This document shows, one piece after another, positions 11,485-22,100 of a stretch of 22,670 nucleotides of DNA. Within the stretch, counting starts at the first letter, position 1. Each line of letters opens with the position of its first letter. Made by a program: the position numbers and the translations under genes. This DNA is from Pholiota molesta (Eukaryota > Basidiomycota > Agaricomycetes > Agaricales > Strophariaceae), in NCBI GenBank assembly GCA_014925825.1, contig JACGCK010000451.1, positions 1-22,670 on the forward strand, given 5' to 3'. The notes under the pieces are model-generated. The model worked only from the letters and a program-made list of their open reading frames with translations. It searched no databases and was not told where the DNA came from.

Positions 11485-11487
11485 TTA
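11485..11487. repeat. Target-site duplication TTA, right
   Basis: Second copy of the TTA duplication, directly next to the right terminal repeat. Confidence 0.9.
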
Positions 11488-13259
11488 GACATATGGGCGC
11501 TTAAAAAAATCGTGATTTGTCTCTAGTCATTGTGTAGCGTACCTAGCGGCGAAACAACGACTATGCCTGCTAGTACATATCATATCGACTGTTTCGCATA
11601 GTTAATAACTAGTATTGCGTTTGAGACTGTATTGGTGCCCATTAATGATACATGAGCGTTGAGGCGATGAGCGCGGACCGAAGACTGTAAGCTGAAGAAG
11701 CGGACGCATCTCGTGGTAGCTTTTTGGTTCATGGTATGATGCTTGGACATTATATTATATATGCAATTTGGGAAAGCAAATCATTCAATACATTGACGAT
11801 ATTGGTCCCTGCTACGGCAGTCCAGAGCTATCATAGCTCTGGACTGCAACCGAGCTACGTGGTTCGACTGTCGCGATCTGGATCCATTATATGGGCCGAC
11901 GATTTCTGAACTTAATTGAAGAAAATGGCTCAAAGTTTATAATTAACGATGTTTCAACTGACAGACATTACTATAGGCGGCCGATGCTAGGGACATGTCT
12001 GCATGTAAGCTAGTATGGTCAAAACTTAACAACGCCGGTAGCAGGCGCCAAGGAGTGGAACGGAGGGGTGAGCATAGATAATGGACGAAAGCAAGGAGGA
12101 TAGCATCGTCGATATCTACAGACGTCATCAACGGGACGGAAGGTGGGGGCGGTACATACCTCTGATGCCAAAAGTCAAATGCTAAACGTTGAACCTTCGT
12201 GTCATTTCCTGCCCATTGTTCATTGTCGACTGCCGCCATAAGACGCCACCAACAGTACCACCGTGCGGAGACGGAATGAGTATCTGATTCAGCGTCACGG
12301 GCTGGAGCCGAATCTGTCGCGGCGGGCGAGATTGATTACACCCCCCATAAGCTTGTCGAATTTCTCGTCGCGCGATGGTGGGATCCATCCTCTCGCAATA
12401 GCTTGACGGACCAGGAATACAAACGACAGACGAGCTACCGCCAGCGAGACACCGCCCGCCAGTGGCCAAGCTGAGCTCAGCAGAATTCAAGACGCCCAAG
12501 CAAATCCTGTTTGGTAAAACAGCCGCTGTGGTTGTTCGGAAACTGCAGCTGGAAAATCTGTCGGAGGATGGGCTGGAGCCTGGCACCAAGGCTTCTGCGG
12601 AAGGCGAAGTCAGGCGGCGGGCGACCGTACTGTCGTCAATGGTCATCGGCGTTCTGTCCTCGCACCTGGCCCGTCCGCAATCGTTCGTTCGAGCGGCCTA
12701 TGGGCACTATGAGCTGTGAAAGCGCACAGGAATGGACATTCGCTCACCTAATTCGCTCACATACGGTGCTTGGAACGAGCAGGCGATGCTTGTTCATTGT
12801 TGTGGATGAGCAGCCTGCGGGCACTGTCAGTTGGAGACTTCATTTGCCAGATGGTCAATGACTGCGTTCGACATTCGTTCGACGTGCTTTCCTTACCTAT
12901 CCGTTCCCTCTCACAAAGTACCTCGCCAGGCTCCCTGATCGGTACAGCTCGTCTGAGACTCTGAGCGCATCGACTCATGAGGAATTGGGCGTATACGTTC
13001 GCGTTGAGTTCGTGGTAGAGGTCGAAAGATGAGAGGCCTCGTTGTCGGGTGGCCGCAGGCTAGCCCAGGCTACATTGGCTTGCCTCGTGAAGTCTCGAAT
13101 CATGCCGGCGATTGGTGGGGCGAAGCTGGTGCTGGTGGAGAAGGAGGAAGGAGAGCGGCGGGCCGCGAATAATATTGCCGACCTCGCGGCAACAGCCACA
13201 TTCCTTCCCACAAACAATCGCCTGTCCCAAGCAAGGGGTGTGCGCCGGCAATTGCCGAC
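11488..13259. other. Region without a recognised gene between two transposon-like units
   Basis: No family could be recognised on either strand. The minus strand between about 12650 and 11943 holds overlapping open frames that look mildly coding-like. One contains AVDNEQWAGNDTKVQRLAFD followed by a GT donor-like site near 12155. They do not join into one protein. A long palindrome lies at 11817-11847. Local GC is high between about 12250 and 13250, as in the coding parts of the window, so an unrecognised or decayed gene is possible. Confidence 0.4.
11817..11847. repeat. Near-perfect 31-bp palindrome
   Basis: Two 15-bp arms (GCAGTCCAGAGCTAT and its exact reverse complement) surround one central C at 11832. 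The match stops on the next base pair on each side. It lies in non-coding sequence about 330 bp right of the Harbinger element. It could form a cruciform, be a two-fold protein-binding site, or be the footprint of a small insertion or excision. Confidence 0.8.
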
Positions 13260-13268
13260 ATATAGGGT

Positions 13269-13309
13269 GGGGGGGGAGGGTCACCTGTTGCCGGCTTATC
13301 CAAACTTTT
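13269..13309 (+). repeat. G-rich direct repeat, left copy
   Basis: It begins with eight G, one A and three G, contains TTGCC, and ends in CAAACTTTT. The same elements at the same outer spacing occur at 19059-19099. The G-tract may form a quadruplex on the plus strand. Confidence 0.5.
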
Positions 13310-13310
13310 T

Positions 13311-13873
13311 TTTACCACTGTAAAAATCGCTACAAAAGCAATATTTTAGCCTAGATATATGATAATATGATGTTTCTGAGGTCTTCCAACAATGTACAAG
13401 TCCTTAGGGGGTGGAAACAAGGTGGAAACGTCCGGAACGCGCTTGGAACGTGCGCCCGAAGTCAATGCGGCGTCGGATCCGAAGCCGTTCGAATGTTGAT
13501 TGGATGGCTCGCATCACTCGGCATAGACTCGGCGCATCCAATAATAGTCTTTGCTAGCGATATCTCAGCGCTTGATGGGCGCTTACATGTCATTGTAGAG
13601 GCGTATATTGACTTGTAATTACTCATGAAGACCCTTTAGTTCAGTACAATATTAATTATTGAAGTTACTGGACAATTACTGCTTAGGAGTTACTTAGCTG
13701 GAACCTGCCTCAGAGCGGATCAGTAGATAAGATGCAGATACGATCACATCCGCCGGCAAAATGTTGCAGGAATGATATTGCTTTTTTTTGCTTCAGCTCT
13801 TGTGTCTTTTGGTTCGCTCTTGCAAAGCTTTCTGATCATTAGAGACTCTCCCGCACCTGGAATTCGTCGTTCT
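13311..13873 (+). promoter_or_regulatory. 5' flank of the PHD-finger transposase-like gene
   Basis: No protein gene was recognised here. GTGGAAAC occurs twice within about 20 bp at 13411-13429, and GGAACG-type words follow. The last 100 bp before the ATG at 13874 are rich in CT and T. The stretch probably holds the promoter and leader. Confidence 0.35.
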
Positions 13874-16800
13874 ATGCCCAAGAAATCAAAAAAAACCAAT
13901 GTATGTTAATCTACGTCACTTTACGATCTATTAATGACCTTGTCTAATTTTAGGAATCGGGTTTTACCCTCCAGTCCACCCAATACTGCGACGCCTGCAA
14001 ACGCGACGTTCATATTGGACTTGGTGGCCAAAGCAACTGGGCGATTCATGTTTCAAGTGCTGGTCACAAAAAAGCAGTTCTCGAGGAAGCCGCACTGCCA
14101 AAGAAGACACTGCTGTCATTCTTCGCCAAGCCCTCTATCCCCGCGGTATCCGCCACTTCTTCTCAGGCTGTCGTCCTTGCACCCACACCACTTCGCTCGT
14201 CAAACGCTACCCCTCTGGCCATCCCTGCAGTCGCTATCGAGGCTCTCGCTGACCCACAGATTGCTCCATCACTGGTAATGTTCATTCACGTTGCATTCAC
14301 GTCTTTTTTTGTAACTCGCTCACACCCATTGCCTAGCTTTCTGCGACTATATCGACAGACAAATCTGACCACCCGCTCCTCCAGGAGATATACCGATGCA
14401 TATGTTCCTTACCACTCACTGTTCCTCTCGGCGCTCCATCAGAACCTCTCGCTCAGTTCGCGCATCCTCCCACCGCATTTGTCGAAGAAGGCCAAGATCC
14501 CTGGGAGGAAGTTATCAACCCCGCGCTCGATCGAGTCCTAGGCTTTGGCAAGAATTCCGACGACATACGCGCATTGATTCGCCGTGGAGACTATGGGATG
14601 GATGGGCTGTATAGATACCTAAAGGCTTGCATATCCGACCTCAACATCTATGCCGGTCTCTTCGAAGGGAAGATCCGTCGGCTTATCGATGCTATGGTTG
14701 AACTGTAAGTATTTTCATTCCATAATGCCATATATTAACTGTCTATTAACATATCTTCTCCCCAAGAACACCACTTCATGAGCCCCAAATGCACGAGCCT
14801 CGAATGCACGAGCCACTTAAGCGCCCAAACATGCCAAATGAAGTCATCTACGTTGACTCCAGAGCGCCGTCTCCGTCTCCTCAAAACCTTCCTACACCTG
14901 TTCCTGATGCCAGCGAGCTTTCAGTAGTGAAATGTCCGGGGTATTTGCTCGCTCTCCCAGACGGTGCTTCCCCATTCGCGTCATATCCTTTCCTGCTCCA
15001 CACACGATATACCCTTCCCTGGAACGTCATGGTTGATTCCGAGCGCTTAATTCTCTATTCAAAACGATGTACAGAAACGGCGCGTGTTTCGTCTAAAGGA
15101 AAGGAAAAAACACCCTTGGCATGTCATTACTGTGCACGCCTCCACGACAACGATATAGTTATGGGAATACGACATCGAATACTCGACGGTACTCACGAAA
15201 ATGCGACATGGGTCTATCTGACCCCTTCCGAAATGTATGCTCTGCTACAGCGAAAGACGAATATTATCCACCATCTCAAGCTCCGCGCTTTGAACAATGC
15301 AGCCTCAATCAGAATCCGAAATCGCCAGATTCAGACATGGAAGCGGCTCGTCATGGCTATCGGAAAGTCAGATATACCTCGCCTTCGGGCGCTTATGGCC
15401 ACTCAGGTGCGGTCAGGCGCTAGCGTGTATTCGATTCTCGAGAAGGTGGACAAGGCCGCTTGCCGTCAGTACAGCCCCAAAGGTTATGAACAGGCTGACT
15501 TTGAGCGAGCATTTCTGATCTATAAATTGGGAGGTCGTTCCGCTGCCAACATTGCGCACCGTGCGCTTGGAGTGCCTTCGATCGATGCCACGAAACGCCA
15601 TATTGCAACTGCGCCACTGCAACCATCTCCTAGCTTCCCAACCCGCCAGGAGCTTTCATCGAACCTTCAGCAATGCTATCCACCCGACAACGTTTCACGC
15701 AATCAACCCAAGTTCGGAATGTCCATTCAATTCGACGAATTAAAGGTTCAAGAACGTTTACGGTGGGATCCTCGTACGAATAACATCCTTGGAGTTTGCC
15801 GCGAGCATGGGAAGGTCTGCGCTCTCCAATTTTGCTCGATAAATCAAGCCGAAAGCATTGCCTTGGCTCTCCGTGAAAAGCGCATACATTTGGCGACAGA
15901 AGTAAGAATTTAATTCGTCGTTTCAACTTCTATGCTTATGCATCTTTTACCTTTAGGTAACCGTCATCGGATCTAGTATCCTTTGCAATGAACCACGGAA
16001 ATACGTCACGAAGCCCTTCGGAATGTCTGGCAGCTGTAAACAAGAAAGTGTCGCCGACCAGGAGAAATTAATTCGCACTTCAATGACCGCCCTAAAGGAG
16101 CAAGAAAGCGAGATAAACGCTCTACTGTACTGTCTCTGCTCGGATGGTGACGCCCGCCGACGTCGAGCGCTTATAAACATTGCGATGAAAGGCACGATAT
16201 TTTTTTTAAATTAAACTGCCCACACACGAACTAATCCATCGTATAGCCGACCTTGACCCTGATGACCCATCTATGCGAAATTATCGCAGCTTCCACTGTT
16301 CAATCTTAAGTGTGGAGATGATGGCGTAACTGCCGACTTCGACTGGAAGCACGTCCTCAAACGCTTCAGAAACACGGCGATCCGACAAAAGGGTTTCAAC
16401 GTCAATGGACGTGCTATCTCGACGTCTATTCTCCGAGAACATCTCAAGTCACTTGGGATGACGGACCTAACTATCAATTCTCTGCTCTCGCCGAACGATA
16501 AGCAAGATGTTACATTGATGATGAAATTTCTTCATTCCGTTAGTCGATTGGCCTCAGCTCCAGATACAGCGGACCCCCTCTCCCGCTCAACCCGTGAATC
16601 ACTGCGGCTTCTGGGATGTCTCTATGGGCACCTCCTCAATGTGTACCTCGATACATCCCTATCACTTCATCAACAGCTTGTCGAGCTCAGCGCCGCCGCC
16701 CATCTCATTCTCGCTCTCTATCACCAGGACAAGGGGAACTTCATTCCTGTTCAAACCTACTTCGACGTTATGTGTATGATCAAGACCGTCTACTTCTGTG

Positions 16801-18966
16801 TGTGCAGAAACCACGGAAACTCAAGGTCCCAAAGCGCCGGAAGCCTACGTCGCCATCGATCCTAGCAACCCATCTTCAAAACCTATTCATAAATCATCAA
16901 TCTTGCGCATTTATTCGAATCCGCTCACAATAAACGAATCCAGGGATCGCCTCAAACGCGTACGAGGCTATTCTCGCTATAACGAAGTCAAGAACGCAGT
17001 CAACGAGGCCGATTCAATGCAGAATAATTCCGAGGAACGTCTGGAGGTTCAAGATCCTGCCTTTACGCTGGTTCATTGCTCACGAAATATTTTTCTTGCT
17101 GTGATCCAAGTTCTAGGAATCCGCCAGGATGGAAAGGAAGTCGCATCGATCCCTTCTCGTCTATTACCTGAACCAAATGTTCGGCTCCACGCTCAGATCA
17201 TGAAGCTGAGTCCTATTCTCTTTCAAGACGCAAATCATCAACCCGAGAGCGCCGATTGGGAATGGAATGGGAATTTCGAGTCTCAAGGGATACTACGTGA
17301 TTTGAGTGGACGCTCTATTGAGCAGGTCGATCCTCAGCTACAGCCCGCATCCCGCGGTCGAAACGCGAATGAAGAAACCTACGTTTTCAAGACATCTGAG
17401 CTGCGAGCAATGGCGGCGATGATGTACGAGAGGCTCCAGAAGGAATCACTACCGAAAGTTTCAATAACTGACACTTTCCCTTATCGTACTGGGAATGGTA
17501 TGTTTGTCTCTTGAATAACTCGTGGCCAGTTTTATTTATAAAATTAACCTACAGGCGACGCATGTTTTGTCTGTGAGAAGGACAGAGCGGAAGGAGAGCT
17601 CCATCATGTCGATGGTTCGCGAACCTGCGCGCTCTGTCCCAACATCAAGATCAGTACTATGTCTGGCCAGGATTTACTCAAGCACATGGGTACGCATATC
17701 CTGAATGACGCTGCGCTTCTAGGAGCCGATAATCCGTGTGGCCTGTGCTTGAACAGAGGTCTACTTTGTGAGATCTATCTGTTCCAACGTGGCGAGGCAG
17801 TCAGTATAGATCAGGCAAAATCCCACTGTCCAAATCTTCGCCCTTTCCACGTAAAGAAGGCCGCTGAATTTACCGTCCGCCAGCCTTGTACGAATCACCC
17901 CATTTCCTGTCCAATATGTCCACCTGGTGCGCGCGCTGTCTGGAAGTACAACCTCAGGCAGCATATAATAACCGAGCATCCATCTTATAACCATACTCTT
18001 TATGAGGCTTTTTTCCGGTTTCACGACGATGAGGAGGATCTCATGAAAGCTGAATGGCAAAAGCTCAAACGTCATCGAATGCGACCTTCAAAGGACACGA
18101 GTACGCGGCAACTCCAAATTTCCGATGGCCACAGTTCACGTCTGGCATTACGGTATGTATTCTGCAGTCTTTTTCAAAACTATGCCTGTCTGATGGATAT
18201 CTATCTAGTGACATGGGTGATGTAGGTCTCGATTCGGCTGCGGCTATCGACAATGATACAGATTTACATTCGCCGTCCGGCGGCGAACATGAAAGCCTCG
18301 AAGATTTAGTAGATGATCATGGACAAGGTAATTGGGATCCACCTTCACGTGTAGCTTCGCCGGCACCCCAGCAAGATCTCGAGGTGGGATTGGTGGCTCC
18401 TTTATCCCATACGGACGCACCTTTGAACGCAGCTATCGATGCGGCTGTCGATGTGCCCATTTCGGATGCCGTTGTCAATGTGTCTGTCGAGGTACCTGTC
18501 GATGCACCTGTCAATACACCTATCGATGTGACGGCTGGCATAGAAGATGCCCAGAATGATGATATTCAAGGTACGTGGCCATGAGTGATATATACATCTA
18601 CAATGCTAATGTTGGTTGAATTTTCATAGAAGGTTCGCGTCGCCGTCAAAAGCGAAAGATTATTCTGGAATCAGATGATACAATCCTCGACGGCGATGAT
18701 ATGTGCCAAGATGACGGATGTGGACGTCTGGTAACTGAGGATGACCTTCTTCGGTGCAAGGGACCAGGATGTGGAGGCGTTGTATGTTTTCCAAATGTTT
18801 CTACTGTTTGTAACTTGTATTATCTTACTAATTATACCATTTGCAGTTTCATCTTACGTGTCGGGGGCTCACAAAGAAACCAGGGAAGGACTGGTACTGT
18901 GATGATGATTGTAAAGTGAATGCTACGGGCACAGGTATTCGAAAACGGCGGCGAAAGAAGAATTAG
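13874..18966 (+). pseudogene. P-element/THAP9-like transposase with C2H2-type and PHD fingers, damaged copy
   Basis: Eleven exons: 13874-13900, 13954-14274, 14337-14704, 14767-15901, 15957-16191, 16247-17497 (broken), 17555-18152, 18209-18570, 18630-18781 and 18847-18966, the sixth holding two frame changes. Read through, they give about 1,522 residues. In order: a C2H2-type finger (C21, C24, H41, H47); KKTLLSFF (59-66), a PCNA-box-like motif; a Pro-rich linker; an RNase H-like core with D562 in SIQFDELKVQ and D680 in CSDGDARRRR; DWKHVLKRFRN, recalling the DxxHxxKxxRN block of P-element transposases; a helical region; CFVC...CALC and CPIC...H...H fingers; an acidic Val/Asp/Pro stretch; a C4HC3 PHD finger (from residue 1458); and a basic tail RKRRRKKN. 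The frame slips by -1 near 16294 and +1 near 16800. I expect a further block with a catalytic Glu between FCV and PEAYVAI that is missing here. The superfamily link is inference; the fingers are visible. Confidence 0.7.
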
Positions 18967-19058
18967 CGCTGGGAGGACTGGGTAGTCACTATTTTTAGCG
19001 CTTTAGTAATCAGAATTGCATAAGAAACACGTGACAACTTTCCTTTTTTGGACTGTAA

Positions 19059-19099
19059 GGGGGGGGAGGGGGGGGAAATTTTGCCTTAAACAAACTTTT
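19059..19099 (+). repeat. G-rich direct repeat, right copy
   Basis: It holds two runs of eight G separated by one A, then TTGCC and CAAACTTTT at the same outer spacing as at 13269-13309. It starts 92 bp after the stop codon of the large gene, so it also lies in its 3' flank. Strong quadruplex potential. Confidence 0.5.
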
Positions 19100-19110
19100 C
19101 GACCCTATAT

Positions 19111-22100
19111 ATTTGATTTTTTTTTTGCATACCCCTTGGTAGGTACATCTAAGTACATACAGTAATGTACCGCCATGCTGAACGTGAGAGGGCACACGCA
19201 GAAAGTAGGCACTGAACAGTGTATATGGGCGCACAAGCACAATCAGCGCGTCTCATTTGACATTCGCAACCCTCGCGCAAGGTACCGAGGTGGGTGCGCT
19301 TCTTCAATTCCACATCAAAATATCATAGGTTTCGCGCGTCGTTTGGTCGGGAATGTCCACCTTAGAAAGGAATATTCAAAGGACACCTCTCGGATCGTTC
19401 CTTACAGGATGTATTGTTAGTGAACAATAGGCTGAGTTCATTCTCGTTTGTTAATAACCCCAAAACTGAATACGGCGTGGCTAAGACTTATCACTGACTG
19501 AAGGTCATTTCAATTGTCATATACACATAGTTTTATTACATCTATGGGCCAGATGACTAGGCCGATAGATGACCTTCGTTTAAAATTAATGAAGTACTCC
19601 TTCATATCTAACAGATCAGAAAGCGCGTCTGTACGCTCTAGACCAAACTTGAGCCAATCACTCAACAAGGAGATTCTCTGTTATAAGAACGAAACCATCC
19701 AGTAATATGCGCACTATTTCTCTGTACCGTGTAATTTCTGAGACATACATATGAGATGTTAAACTATAGTTCCATTCCGTAAAACAATAGTATGGAGCAG
19801 AAATAAGTATTCATCTGCTTAATAACTTCGTAGATAGCTTCATTTTCCCAACCACATATATCGAGTGGCGTTAGCATCTTCCTAATCGCAGACTTGATAC
19901 ATAACATAATTCCCTCGTGCCGTCGCTTTAAATACATACCCATTCGCCGGACGACGACCTCCAGGCTCCAACCGCTGGGCGAGTGTCCTAGAACGGGAAG
20001 ATACACCTCGGAATTCGCGAAATACGCGGCGCTCTGGAGCTCTTTACCAAGACGTTTATGTCAGGCACCATCGAGCGCTGTGCTATCCGGCCTTGTCCAG
20101 CGCTGTCCTCCAATGAAATCCGGCACATCCTTTCAACCAGTGCGCTGAGCTTGAGTCATTACTTACAATCCATCAACAATCAATATTAGCGTGTGAATGT
20201 GAATGTGTGATGACACTTCTCAATGTCATATCTTGACGCTCGGCTCTGCATCCAGACTCTAGTAAGCACCAGTATCACAGTGCTTGATAATCAGGAATCT
20301 GACCAACTGGCGAGCATAGGAAATCAATGTACAAATGAAGCAACGAAAGATATGTTGAGTCGTCGTAGAGAATTTGGAGTATTGCCAAAGCGGAATCGAT
20401 TCTGAAAGTTGGTGACATAATGAGATATGTTTTCGAACTCGGGGTATACTTATCAGGACGATATGAATCTACATTAAGGGGGTATAATTTGAACGCTGTC
20501 CACATTAAATACGGATGGTACGGCCCCGTATTATCGTTATCATTACCAATCATAGCGCAAGTGTCAGAGCATTCCACAGAGAACGTCGCGCACCATGTCC
20601 AGGCGCACCCATGAATCACATTCCAAAAAATCTGACCAAATAGGATTCTGCATACTACTGGTCGCCCGGTTTGTAGCCACAGCGATGTGGGGTGCACGTG
20701 TCGCTGGACACGAGTACGCCAGAAAACGAGGAGCGCGTACAAGGAATGACTATTCCACTCATCGTATTCGTTGGTATCCCCTTGTTAGCTAGATTGCGTG
20801 GCGAATGTCGAATGAGGGTTCGAAATTTCTGAGTCGAAGACCGACGCCATAGCAGGTCAGTTTCTAGCAGCAGCGAATTTAACCGAACGAACAGCATGTC
20901 CGTGATTGGGCTGCGATGGTCCTCTTGACGTCAACTACCCATATGACTATCTAGAGGAGAGCCAATCAATCACATCCCAGTGCGTATCATCTCTACCAAT
21001 CCAATTTAACCATGCCACTCACCGGCTGGCCCAGGAGCGGAAATGGTGACCAGTCGCCATCCTGCCCGAAAAGAGGAAGACGAAAGGTTAGCTAAAGCGT
21101 CCGAACGCGCGGCAGTAAATGTAATCTTGCGGCCGATATGTGTCGCAAAGATGCCATATCTGGCCAAAAAGTGTGACAATCAGTGATCACCTATGTACAG
21201 GAATATGTAATGGGGGTTTAGATCAGGCTCGGCTGACGGCGTGGTAGTTGGGGATTGCCGCGTGCTCGAAGGATCGAGATTTCCGAGTATGCGTATTTTT
21301 ATGCTTGCCCACACCCTCGATCTGCGATATCTGAATACATACCTGATATCCGTGAGAAATGGGCGTCGCAGGCTACCTTGGTGTGCAAAAAACATTCGAG
21401 CTTAGGATGGATGGTGTGGAGAGGCCTCCAGGGTTGCCGAACAAAGAGAGTTTATAAAAGCAAGCTTCAACCGAACTCCCTGGCACGTCAGACATGGTTA
21501 ATGTTTAAGATGATTCCACCGTAATATATGACCCATTGATCGCGGTGAAGTGAGCGGCGGCCGGACCAAAGACCGCGGAGTTGTCAGTGAAGATTCCTCG
21601 TCGACCGTACCCAATGAGCAACAGTAGAAAGGAGCTGAATTGGCGAAGCACAGAAAACGTTCGTCGCAACCAGCTGAGACGAGTGGAGAACAGGCAAGAA
21701 TTCGAATTGAAAGATGGATCTGTGCGGGAGCTGGCATGCATACGCGATAGCATCCCGGCGCTCGAGTCCGCTGCACACTGGACTTGGCCGAGCCTTCACA
21801 CAGTGGTCCGGTAAATTCGGGAACTAGTTAGAGTGCGTTGGGGGGTCGAAGAGAGAGCACTATGGGCTTATCGGCGCAGGGGGTCTAAAACTGCCAGGAA
21901 AGTAGTCTAGGGTACCAAGGACCGATCGCTCTGAGGAGGAGTTTGAGTGGGGTTGCGAAAGCGAATTTTTTGTCCCAGACTCCAGAGGTAAATGTAGCCA
22001 CACTAGGCCACACTTCACCTTTTTGTTGCCACTGAGGTGTTCAAAATTACATACGTTTTGTAATGTGCAGCTCCGCAGTAATCGTTCTGCCAGGATTTTG

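Larger units (their letters stand above)
13260..19110. mobile_element. Candidate transposon unit around the PHD-finger transposase-like gene
   Basis: The unit is proposed from matching sequences on both sides of the large gene. ATATAGGGT at 13260-13268 recurs inverted as ACCCTATAT at 19102-19110. Just inside each lies a G8-A-G-tract followed 24 bases later by CAAACTTTT (13269-13309 and 19059-19099), in direct orientation with 27 of 41 positions identical. No clear 8-bp target duplication flanks these ends, only a possible TA/AT. The boundaries are therefore tentative, and G-runs and T-runs can match by chance. The gene inside looks like a transposase, which is what makes an element likely. 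Confidence 0.35.

Noticed and set aside
13042..13354. Several overlapping frames on both strands
   Set aside because: Open frames on both strands at once in GC-rich DNA, with no family motif; they overlap the proposed left end of the large element.
13367..13618. 83-residue plus-strand frame upstream of the large gene
   Set aside because: No recognisable domain; repeated GGAAAC/GGAACG words point to regulatory or subterminal DNA instead.
19764..20110. Minus-strand frame ending in WENEAIYEVIKQMN as a possible gene
   Set aside because: No known motif, no convincing start or splice sites, and nothing on either side extends it.
21505..21753. Minus-strand frame with GIFTDNSAVFGPAAAHFTAI, recalling the N-terminus of some mushroom NACHT-type proteins
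   Set aside because: Only about a dozen residues resemble it, no P-loop or other domain follows, and the plus strand is open over the same stretch.
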